NCBI GenBank assembly: GCA_004347955.1
Contig: QNVH01000024.1
Span: 1-7,221 of the forward strand
Length of the DNA stretch: 7,221 nucleotides
Reading direction: 5' to 3'
Origin: Thermoproteota archaeon
Lineage (GTDB): Archaea > Thermoproteota > Methanomethylicia > Methanomethylicales > Methanomethylicaceae
In this document: one piece after another, positions 1-5,566 of the stretch
How positions within the stretch are numbered: position 1 is the first letter of the stretch
How the letters are laid out: each line of letters opens with the position of its first letter
Program-made: the position numbers and the translations under genes
The notes under the pieces: generated by a model
The model's input: only the letters and a program-made list of their open reading frames with translations
What the model was told of the DNA's origin: nothing
The model's database searches: none

Positions 1-788
1 GTGAAGCCGTTGGACTCGGAGACGTCCACTATGAAGGCGACCAGCCCGGGGAGGCGGCTCAGCGCAGAGATCGCGAGCATCTCCGTCTCGCTCCTCTTTT
101 CAAGCGGTCTGTCTAGGAGACCGGGCGTGTCAACTACCTGCAGCCGTCTGCCGCCGACCTCGACGTGGCCGATTATTACCTCCTTGGTTGTAAATGGGTA
201 AGAGCGGACCTCTGGCTTTGCGGAGGATATAGCCCTCACTATTGTTGACTTGCCGACCCCCGGGTACCCCGCCAATATCACGGTGGGCATATCCGGGTCA
301 GCGGCCGGAAGATCCTTCATCTTTTCTCTGATTGAAGATAGAGCAGATAAGTCGTCCTCAAGTCCTCTGATCAGCGAGGAGAGGCGCCCCATGAAGCCCC
401 TTCTGACCCTTGCAGCCTCACCTGGGGTCGAGGCGTGTTTGAGGTTTGAGATGGAAGAACGGCTGATCTCCCTGATGACCCTGGATGTCCTGCTTACGCG
501 CCCAAGGAGAGCCTTGGTCTTTGCCACTCCAAATGTTATCTCTAGGATGTCCCTGTAGAATGGGTGAATGCTCTCTATGGATGGGAAGGACTTGACAAGG
601 TGCTCAAGGTATCCAGCAGAGATCCTCTCTGCGGTTCTGATCCTGGCGGTCTCCCTCCTCTTCGCTTTGACTAAGGCGGGCAGCCTCTGGGGCATGGAGA
701 CCTCTGCCTCCATGGACTCGCGGAGTGATTTGTTTATGAGCTCCTCAGCAGTCAGGACTGTTGGGATCTTCTCGAAAGGCTGCCTCAA
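1..788 (-). CDS. NOG1-type GTPase, N-terminal 262 codons (3' end beyond window)
   Basis: TRAFAC-class GTPase of the NOG1/Obg group, expected to act in large ribosomal subunit assembly in the cytoplasm. Seen in the translation: an N-terminal helical region opening with PFEKIPTV and rich in Arg/Lys (residues about 3-165), then P-loop GYPGVGKST (174-182), switch I SYPFTTK (196-202) and G3 DTPGLLD (220-226). The NKxD specificity motif and the C-terminus lie outside the window; I recall archaeal homologs as roughly 330-360 residues. The start is set at TTG 788 because GGAGGAG (801-795) sits 6 bases upstream and the next residues match the family N-terminus. An in-frame GTG at 803 lies inside that ribosome-binding site. 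The start overlaps the stop of the DUF504 gene in TTGA, so translational coupling is likely. Family assignment is strong; the cellular role is inferred from characterised NOG1 proteins. Confidence 0.9.
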   Translation of the reverse strand, partial: MRQPFEKIPTVLTAEELINKSLRESMEAEVSMPQRLPALVKAKRRETARIRTAERISAGYLEHLVKSFPSIESIHPFYRDILEITFGVAKTKALLGRVSRTSRVIREISRSSISNLKHASTPGEAARVRRGFMGRLSSLIRGLEDDLSALSSIREKMKDLPAADPDMPTVILAGYPGVGKSTIVRAISSAKPEVRSYPFTTKEVIIGHVEVGGRRLQVVDTPGLLDRPLEKRSETEMLAISALSRLPGLVAFIVDVSESNGF

Positions 789-1021
789 TGGGGTCTCCTC
801 CACAGTATCTCTTCGCCCTTCCTTATACATAAGACCCTGTGGTAGGGTATAACGGCGTCCTCACATATTATCGCCCTAGGGGCAACGTCCTTGATCTCCT
901 CCCCCCTAATTACCTTGGTGTCGCCCGGCACGCCCCTGTGGACTATAACGACCTCTACGCCATTCAGCCCCTCAGGGAATGTCCACCTGATCTTGTTCAG
1001 CACCTCTCTAATGGTTGGCAT
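785..1021 (-). CDS. DUF504 / MJ1316-type small protein (UPF0248)
   Basis: A 78-residue single-domain protein of normal length for DUF504. Family landmarks visible: REVLNKIRW (5-13), VHRGVPGD (27-34), KVIRGEEI (36-43), IPYHRV (58-63) and the terminal ILWRRP. The family has been predicted by comparative genomics to recognise RNA ends, possibly 2',3'-cyclic phosphates; I know of no direct proof and the sequence here does not test it. It is the first gene of a minus-strand pair and its TGA overlaps the TTG of the NOG1-like GTPase, suggesting co-expression with a ribosome-assembly factor. The ATG at 1021 is preceded only by a weak GATGAG, and a TATA-like element centred about 27 bases upstream would place transcription start almost at the ATG, so a leaderless or very short-leader mRNA is possible. 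Confidence 0.88.
   Translation of the reverse strand: MPTIREVLNKIRWTFPEGLNGVEVVIVHRGVPGDTKVIRGEEIKDVAPRAIICEDAVIPYHRVLCIRKGEEILWRRPH
795..801 (-). promoter_or_regulatory. Ribosome-binding site for the NOG1-like gene
   Basis: GGAGGAG on the minus strand, 6 bases before TTG 788. It lies inside the last codons of the DUF504 gene and decides in favour of the TTG start over the in-frame GTG at 803, which overlaps it. Confidence 0.75.
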
Positions 1022-1037
1022 TTCTCATCAACAAAGT

Positions 1038-1056
1038 AAAAGCTTATTTAATCCGC
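1038..1056. promoter_or_regulatory. Shared divergent TATA region between the DUF504 and proteasome genes
   Basis: The 72-base gap between divergent genes holds one clear AT-rich core, AAAAGCTTATTTAATC. Read on the plus strand, CTTATTTAA preceded by purine-rich GTAAAAG resembles an archaeal BRE-TATA element; a start about 25 bases downstream would fall near 1072 and leave a short leader carrying the ribosome-binding site of the proteasome gene. Read on the minus strand, TTAAATAAG sits about 27 bases from the ATG of the DUF504 gene. One element could therefore serve both directions, or two overlapping ones could exist. This is based on pattern and spacing only. Confidence 0.5.
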
Positions 1057-1078
1057 TACTCATCCTTTGAGTGTTGAA

Positions 1079-1084
1079 GGGGGA
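1079..1084 (+). promoter_or_regulatory. Ribosome-binding site for the proteasome beta gene
   Basis: GGGGGA lies 9 bases before TTG 1094. An in-frame TAA at 1088-1090 rules out any earlier start, so this site supports the TTG as the real start codon. Confidence 0.6.
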
Positions 1085-1093
1085 TTTTAAATA

Positions 1094-1708
1094 TTGCCTG
1101 AGGCGCAAATTGGGTACCCACCGGTGGGTGCAACCACAGTAGGCATAGTCTGTAAGGATGGCGTGGTTCTAGCTTCTGAGAAGAGGATCTCTTACGGTTA
1201 TTCAATAATGAGTAAGGCGGGGAAGAAGGTTTTCTTGGTGAATGAAAGGATCGGTGTGGCATTCGCGGGCTTGGTCTCAGATGCGCAGGCAATCCTGAGA
1301 AGGCTCGGGGCCGAAGTCCGGCTGTACGAGCTGGACTACCACAAAAGGATGAGCGTCAGGTCCGCTGCGAAGCTCCTGGCAAATATCCTCTACTCCCAGA
1401 GGTACTACCCGGTATTCACCGAGACGATCGTGGGAGGGGTTGACGAGGAGGGCAACAGGCTCTTCGTCCTCGATCAGCTTGGATCACTCATCGAGGACAA
1501 GTTCGCTGCGCTCGGCACTGGCGGGGCCATGGCTATAAGCGTCATTGAAGAGGGTTACAAGGACGGAATGGGAATTGAGGAGGCTAAGGAGCTTGCCGTG
1601 AAGGCGGTGAGGGCTGCCATCTCTAGGGATGTGGCGTCAGGAGACGGTGTGGACGTTGCAATCATCACCAAGGACGGGGCTAAGGAGGAGTTCTTTCCCG
1701 CCAAGTAG
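1094..1708 (+). CDS. psmB: Proteasome beta subunit, predicted non-catalytic (Thr1 replaced by Ala)
   Basis: Beta-type subunit of the archaeal 20S proteasome, 204 residues. The TTG start is forced by an upstream in-frame stop and supported by GGGGGA 9 bases before it. Family features: a short propeptide-like segment (1-12), VGIVCKDGVVLASEKR (16-31), the GDA-like turn GLVSDAQ, GSLIEDKFAALGTGG, and RDVASGDGVDVAIIT near the C-terminus. Aligned with the Thermoplasma beta subunit, the residue at the catalytic Thr1 position is Ala13 (G12-A13-T14-T15-V16-G17), while the Glu17 and Lys33 equivalents are kept (E29, K45). It should therefore be inactive, or at least not use the normal nucleophile. Crenarchaea usually carry two beta paralogs, and this one resembles the non-catalytic Sulfolobus type as I recall it. 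A second, active paralog would be expected elsewhere. It heads the plus-strand run, ahead of the Taw1 gene. Confidence 0.93.
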   Translation: MPEAQIGYPPVGATTVGIVCKDGVVLASEKRISYGYSIMSKAGKKVFLVNERIGVAFAGLVSDAQAILRRLGAEVRLYELDYHKRMSVRSAAKLLANILYSQRYYPVFTETIVGGVDEEGNRLFVLDQLGSLIEDKFAALGTGGAMAISVIEEGYKDGMGIEEAKELAVKAVRAAISRDVASGDGVDVAIITKDGAKEEFFPAK

Positions 1709-1720
1709 TGGCTGGTAGTT

Positions 1721-1784
1721 TTGGTAGAGGGGCCATTCAGGACGCTGAGCGCAGGGTTACCAGATAGTTGGCAGGCACTCAGCA
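1721..1784 (+). other. Probable true N-terminus of Taw1, split by an apparent -1 frameshift
   Basis: The annotated GTG at 1785 begins inside a conserved stretch. In the same frame, codons 1749-1784 read AQGYQIVGRHSA, matching the usual archaeal TYW1 segment before AVK-C, but they contain no start codon and are preceded by TGA (1746). In another frame, TTG 1721 opens MVEGPFRTLSA. Joining the two at about 1748-1753, as if one base were missing, gives a continuous N-terminus that puts the first cluster cysteine at residue 26, the position I recall for archaeal TYW1. This could be a sequencing or assembly indel, a real mutation, or programmed frameshifting; no obvious slippery heptamer is present. 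Confidence 0.55.
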
Positions 1785-2699
1785 GTGAAGACCTGCCACT
1801 GGGTCAGAAAGGCGCTTACGGAGGGGAAGATCTGCTACAAGGGGAGGTTCTACGGCATAGAGACGCACAGGTGCCTCCAGATGAGCCCGGCGGTGGTCTA
1901 CTGCACCAACAGGTGCGTCTACTGTTGGAGGCCGCTGCCAGGCGAGAGGGGTTTTGAATGGGCTGGCGGCAGGATACCGGCGGAGGACGAGCCGAATGAG
2001 ATAGTGGACGGGGCTATAGAGGCGCACAGGAGGGCGTTGAGCGGCTACAAGGGCAACCCGAAGGTCCCGGAGGAGAGGTACGAGGAGGCAATCCGACCTA
2101 GGCACGTGGCAATAAGCCTGAGTGGCGAGCCAACCCTCTACTCCAAGCTCTCTGATCTGATCGAGGAGTTCCACAGGAGGGGCATGACAACCTTTCTTGT
2201 CACCAACGGAACAAACCCTAGGGCGCTGGAGGGTCTCAAGGAGCCCACGCAACTGTACGTCTCTGTGAGTGCGCCTTCGGAGGAGGTCTACAGGCGGGTC
2301 TGCAGACCATGTGCCGAAGGGAACTGGGAAAGCTTGATGAGGACCGTTTCCATGCTCAAGACCTTCAAGTGCCCCACCGTGGTCAGGATCACGCTTGTGA
2401 AGGGGTTAAATATGGAGGACCCAGATGGATATGCAAGGGTCCTGAATATGGGCAACCCCACATACGTTGAGGTGAAGGCGTACATGCATGTAGGGTCGTC
2501 GATATGGAGGCTTGGTGCTGAGGCGATGCCCAGCCACGAAGAGGTCTTGGAGTTCGCGGGAGAGGTGGCCAAGAGGTCCGGGTATGACCTGGTTGACGAG
2601 GTGCCCGCGAGCAGGGTTGCCCTACTCAGCAGGGTTTCTAAGAGGGTGCCGGTCTGTGAGGATCGCAGAGATAGTCTCCGAGATAAACAGAACGCTTAA
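1785..2699 (+). CDS. taw1: TYW1/Taw1, tRNA 4-demethylwyosine synthase (radical SAM)
   Basis: Radical-SAM enzyme that builds the tricyclic base 4-demethylwyosine from N1-methylguanosine at position 37 of tRNA-Phe, using pyruvate. Counting from GTG 1785, the radical-SAM CX3CX2C motif is C40, C44, C47 (YCTNRCVYC), and the three cysteines of the second iron-sulfur cluster are C4, C17 and C30. The successive spacings 13, 13, 10, 4 and 3 match archaeal TYW1 (C26, C39, C52, C62, C66, C69). Also visible are SLSGEPTLY, VTNGT, the YVSVSAP strand, KAYMHVG and the DEVPASRVALL end. As in other Archaea there is no flavodoxin domain. The GTG start leaves the protein about 22 residues short and has no good ribosome-binding site, so the N-terminus is probably displaced by a frameshift (see 1721-1784). 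The 3' end overlaps the Trax-like gene by 44 bases. Confidence 0.93.
   Translation: MKTCHWVRKALTEGKICYKGRFYGIETHRCLQMSPAVVYCTNRCVYCWRPLPGERGFEWAGGRIPAEDEPNEIVDGAIEAHRRALSGYKGNPKVPEERYEEAIRPRHVAISLSGEPTLYSKLSDLIEEFHRRGMTTFLVTNGTNPRALEGLKEPTQLYVSVSAPSEEVYRRVCRPCAEGNWESLMRTVSMLKTFKCPTVVRITLVKGLNMEDPDGYARVLNMGNPTYVEVKAYMHVGSSIWRLGAEAMPSHEEVLEFAGEVAKRSGYDLVDEVPASRVALLSRVSKRVPVCEDRRDSLRDKQNA
2642..2648 (+). promoter_or_regulatory. Ribosome-binding site for the Trax-like gene
   Basis: GAGGGTG, 7 bases before GTG 2656 and inside the end of the Taw1 gene. It supports the GTG as the start rather than the long upstream open frame, whose translation has no family similarity. Confidence 0.55.
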
Positions 2700-3294
2700 G
2701 TTGAAGGATGAGAGGAGGGAGAGGCTGATCTCCTACTCTAGGGAGGTTATTAGGAGGTCGGGGAGCACGATACTGGCCATCCACAGGGGGGACTCTGCCA
2801 GCGCTGCCGAGAACTTGGAGGCGGCCCGCCAGGCACTCCATAGTTCGCTGGAGGTTTGCAGGGATCAGCCTGAGTACCTCTACCTAGGCGCCCTACCCCA
2901 GGCCATGCAGGAGTTCGCCGAGGCCTCCATAGTTATGGCTGTACTTAGAGGGGAGGACCTCCCAACGCCAGAGGAGGTCGGGGTCCCCCCAGAGGCGTAC
3001 ATTGCCGGGCTTGCGGACGCTGTCGGAGAGATGAGGAGGTATGCCCTGGACTCTCTGAGGAAGGACAACATGGAGGAGGCCGAGAGGATGCTCAAGGTGA
3101 TGGAGGAGGTTTACGTCTCCCTGAAAGGTTTGGACTACCCGAGGGCAGTTGTGCCGAACCTGAAGAGGAGGGTGGACATGATAAGGAGGCAGGTAGAGGA
3201 GACTAGGGCCGACGTGACGTTGGCCCACCATGGGAGGCTGATAAGGGGGAGCATCGAGAGGGCAATGGACAGGCTCAAGGGGGGAGGGGCATGA
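2656..3294 (+). CDS. Translin/Trax-like protein, probable endoribonuclease
   Basis: All-helical protein of 212 residues in the translin superfamily. Eukaryotic translin and Trax form C3PO, an RNase acting on siRNA passenger strands and, in Neurospora, on pre-tRNA leaders; an archaeal Trax-like protein forms a comparable RNA-enclosing shell. Visible landmarks: REVIRRSG (29-36), PEYLYLGALPQAMQEFAEA (72-90), EAYIAGLADAVGEMRR (113-128) and a basic, helical C-terminus. The acidic residues matching the Trax catalytic set are present: E86 and E89 in QEFAEA, and D121 in LADAVGE. It is thus more Trax-like (active) than translin-like. Start GTG 2656 has GAGGGTG at good spacing; the frame is open further upstream but codes nothing recognisable. 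It overlaps Taw1 by 44 bases and SepRS by 4 (ATGA), so coupling to both is likely. Substrate is unknown; tRNA is an inference from its neighbours. Confidence 0.88.
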   Translation: MRIAEIVSEINRTLKLKDERRERLISYSREVIRRSGSTILAIHRGDSASAAENLEAARQALHSSLEVCRDQPEYLYLGALPQAMQEFAEASIVMAVLRGEDLPTPEEVGVPPEAYIAGLADAVGEMRRYALDSLRKDNMEEAERMLKVMEEVYVSLKGLDYPRAVVPNLKRRVDMIRRQVEETRADVTLAHHGRLIRGSIERAMDRLKGGGA

Positions 3295-4862
3295 GGATAA
3301 ACATCAAGGAGATCTTGGAGAGGGCGGAGAGGGACTTTGAGGGGTGCTGGAGGGAGACGGGGAGCCTCGTTGGAGGGAAGGGGGCTTACAGGGCTGGAAG
3401 GAAGGGGAGCCCGCACGTGCTCATGGAGACCATAAACAGGCTCCGGGAGGCTTACCTGGACCTGGGATTCGACGAGGTCGTAAACCCAATGATAGTCGAC
3501 GAGGCAGACATATACAAGCAGTACGGTAGCGAGGCGCCCGCCATACTGGACAGGTGCTACTACCTGGCCACACTGCCAAGACCAGACGTTGGCATAGGGT
3601 CCAAGGAGATAGAGGCGATAAGGCGGGCGGGAGGACCGGTTGACCAGCAGAGCCTCGAGAGGCTCAGGGTGACGCTCCACGATTACAAGAAGGGCAGGAT
3701 AGACGGAGACGACCTCGTGGAGAAGATATCCGAGGCCCTGAACGTTGAGGATACTGTGGCGCTGAAGGTATTGAACGAGGCTTTCCCGCAGTTCAGCAGG
3801 CTGGAACCCATCCCTACCAAGCAACTCCTGAGGTCGCACATGACCAGCGCCTGGTTCCTGACATGTGCCGCCGTTCAGCACAAGCTGGAGAGGCCGATAA
3901 TGCTATTCTCTGTGGGGCTGAGGGCGAGGAGGGAGCAGCAGGAGGACGCGAAGCACCTGAAGTTCCACCACGCAGCCTCATCGGTGATAATGGATGAGGA
4001 GGTCTCGGTCGAGGACGGGAAGGTGGTGGCTGGCGAGATCCTGAAGAGGCTTGGATTCAAGGACGTGAGGTTCGAGAGGAAGAAGATAACTGCGAAGTAC
4101 TACGCCCCGGGGACGGAGTACGAGGTCTTCGCGAGGCTTGGCGGGTCAGACTGGTTTGAGGTCGTGGACTTTGGGCTCTACAGCCCGATCGCGCTGGCAA
4201 GGTACGGGATAGAGTTCCCTGTGCTGAACATAGGGATAGGGGTCGAGAGGGTGGCTGCACTCCTCTATGGGTACAACGATGTTAGGGAGCTCTCTTACCC
4301 GCAGTTCTACGGGGAGTGGATCTTGTCCGATGCAGCCCTGGCGAGGCAGATCAGGTTCTTGGAGGAGCCGGTCACCGAAGAGGGGAGGGCTCTCGAGAGG
4401 GCGATAGTCAGGGCGATTGAAGAGAACAGGGACGCGAAGAGCCCATGCGAGTTCTTGGCTTACGAGGGGATCGTGGGGGGAAGGAGGGTAGTCGTGAAGG
4501 TCTTTGAGCCGGACCCGAACGTGAAGCTGGTCGGACCTGCGGCGTTCAATGAGGTGGTTGTGTACAATGCGAACATCCTCGGGGTTCCAGAGAGAGGGAT
4601 GGAGAAGGTCAGTTTGGTGGAGGAGGCAAGGGAGAAGGGTGTGAGGACCGGGATCAGGTACGTGGACGCCATAGCCAAGGCTGCCGCAGCCAGAGTAGAG
4701 AGGGAAGGAGAGGTTGAGATGAGAGTCAGGATGGCGAAGCTCCTCAGCGACATAAACCTGAGGCTCACCGATGTGGGAATGAGGTACATCACGGGCAAGG
4801 GCGGGAAGATCGACGTGAGAGGACCGGTATTTGTCGGGGTATATTCGAGAGTTGTCCCCTGA
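3291..4862 (+). CDS. sepS: O-phosphoseryl-tRNA(Cys) synthetase (SepRS)
   Basis: Class II aminoacyl-tRNA synthetase of 523 residues, close to the family's usual length, that charges tRNA-Cys with O-phosphoserine. SepCysS then converts Sep-tRNA to Cys-tRNA, the indirect cysteine route. Seen here: motif 1 region RLREAYLDLGFDEVVNPMIV (50-69), RSHMTSAWF (181-189) of the active site, motif 2 with R211 and E215 in LRARREQQED, HHAASSVI (226-233) near the phosphoserine pocket, N313, and motif 3 GIGVER (315-320). The remaining 200 residues are the tRNA-recognition part. The ATG overlaps the Trax-like stop in ATGA and follows GGGGAGGGG closely. No SepCysS or CysRS gene is in the window. SepRS is typical of methanogens and Archaeoglobus; finding it beside a crenarchaeal-type proteasome subunit is informative for lineage. 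Confidence 0.95.
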   Translation: MRINIKEILERAERDFEGCWRETGSLVGGKGAYRAGRKGSPHVLMETINRLREAYLDLGFDEVVNPMIVDEADIYKQYGSEAPAILDRCYYLATLPRPDVGIGSKEIEAIRRAGGPVDQQSLERLRVTLHDYKKGRIDGDDLVEKISEALNVEDTVALKVLNEAFPQFSRLEPIPTKQLLRSHMTSAWFLTCAAVQHKLERPIMLFSVGLRARREQQEDAKHLKFHHAASSVIMDEEVSVEDGKVVAGEILKRLGFKDVRFERKKITAKYYAPGTEYEVFARLGGSDWFEVVDFGLYSPIALARYGIEFPVLNIGIGVERVAALLYGYNDVRELSYPQFYGEWILSDAALARQIRFLEEPVTEEGRALERAIVRAIEENRDAKSPCEFLAYEGIVGGRRVVVKVFEPDPNVKLVGPAAFNEVVVYNANILGVPERGMEKVSLVEEAREKGVRTGIRYVDAIAKAAAARVEREGEVEMRVRMAKLLSDINLRLTDVGMRYITGKGGKIDVRGPVFVGVYSRVVP

Positions 4863-4951
4863 GGATGGAATGAGTCGAGCATTGGCGTCAAGATGAACTG
4901 GAGGGCGGGGCGGAAACTCGAGGGATGGGGCAGCTTCCTCGCGGTGGTCCT

Positions 4952-5566
4952 ATGATTTTTGATGTGGGGAGGGCGATGGAGGCGCAGAGAAGGCTGGCAG
5001 AGATGGTGGTGGAGGAGAGTTTGGGAGGTGAGCCGAGGAGGGTCTGCGGGGTTGACGTTGCGTATTCTGGGGGGAGGGGTTTTGGCGCTGCTGTTGTCCT
5101 CTCCTATCCAGACCTCGAGGTTCTTGAGGTCGAGACGGCCGAGGCGGATGTTGGCGTCCCTTACATGCCGACGCTACTGGCTTTCAGGGAGATGCCTGTG
5201 CTCTTCAGGCTCCTGAGAAAGGTGAAGGCAAAGCCAGATGTTTATATGGTAGACGGGCACGGGGTTTACCACCCGCGCCGGTGCGGCTTGGCTACCCACT
5301 TTGGGGTAGTCTTCAACGTTCCGACGATAGGTGTAGCAAAGGGGAGGCTGAGCGTGAAGGGTTCAGAGATAATTGGTGACGCGATCGTCGTGGGGGGGAA
5401 GGCTCTTGGGAGGATCTTTGGGAGGGTTTACGTAAGCGTGGGAAATAGGGTGACACTGGAGGACTGTGTCAGGATAGTGTCGGGGTGTATGAGGGGGCAC
5501 AGGGTTCCGGAGCCTTTATTTCTCGCGCATAAAATATCAAAAGAGGTGGCCATGCTTGGAGAGTGA
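4952..5566 (+). CDS. nfi: Endonuclease V (deoxyinosine 3' endonuclease family)
   Basis: Endonuclease V cleaves DNA, and in some homologs RNA, one phosphodiester 3' of inosine, so it repairs deaminated adenine. Counting from ATG 4952 the protein has 204 residues. Metal-binding and catalytic positions of the family are visible: D35 in GVDVAY, the PYMP wedge (70-73), E80 in FRE, D101 in VDGHG, then HPRRCGLATHFG, PTIGVAKGRL and a late histidine in LAHKIS. ATG 4952 is chosen because the distance to the first motif and the following EAQRRLA agree with bacterial Nfi, and GGTGGTC lies just upstream. An in-frame ATG at 4925 would add nine residues and cannot be excluded. The 89 bases separating it from SepRS are GC-rich and show no TATA-like element. 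Its stop overlaps the start of RibK by 11 bases. Confidence 0.93.
   Translation: MIFDVGRAMEAQRRLAEMVVEESLGGEPRRVCGVDVAYSGGRGFGAAVVLSYPDLEVLEVETAEADVGVPYMPTLLAFREMPVLFRLLRKVKAKPDVYMVDGHGVYHPRRCGLATHFGVVFNVPTIGVAKGRLSVKGSEIIGDAIVVGGKALGRIFGRVYVSVGNRVTLEDCVRIVSGCMRGHRVPEPLFLAHKISKEVAMLGE
5543..5549 (+). promoter_or_regulatory. Ribosome-binding site for ribK
   Basis: GAGGTGG lies 6 bases before TTG 5556 and inside the last codons of the endonuclease V gene. It decides the start: the nearby ATG at 5552 is in a different frame from RibK. Confidence 0.7.

Noticed and set aside
1..852. Three plus-strand open frames (1-201, 250-558, 568-852)
   Set aside because: They are shadows of the minus-strand NOG1-like and DUF504 genes, whose G1, G2, G3 and family motifs are unmistakable on the other strand.
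1779..2252. Minus-strand open frame (157 codons) opposite Taw1
   Set aside because: Composition is that of an antisense shadow (many Arg, Leu, Pro); the plus strand encodes conserved radical-SAM motifs throughout.
2512..2655. Upstream extension of the Trax-like frame to an ATG at 2512
   Set aside because: This part overlaps the conserved C-terminus of Taw1, codes a Trp/Arg-rich nonsense-like stretch, and a good ribosome-binding site precedes GTG 2656.
3135..3881. Long minus-strand open frame (248 codons) opposite the Trax-like and SepRS genes
   Set aside because: It lies opposite two genes with clear family motifs, has no recognisable domain or ribosome-binding site, and its openness is explained by the AGG-rich, GC-rich codon use of the real genes.
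4863..4951. Possible C/D-box guide RNA or tRNA between SepRS and endonuclease V
   Set aside because: GATGAA- and CTGA-like words occur but not in the C, D', C', D order with guide spacing, and no cloverleaf or GTTC-type T-loop is visible.
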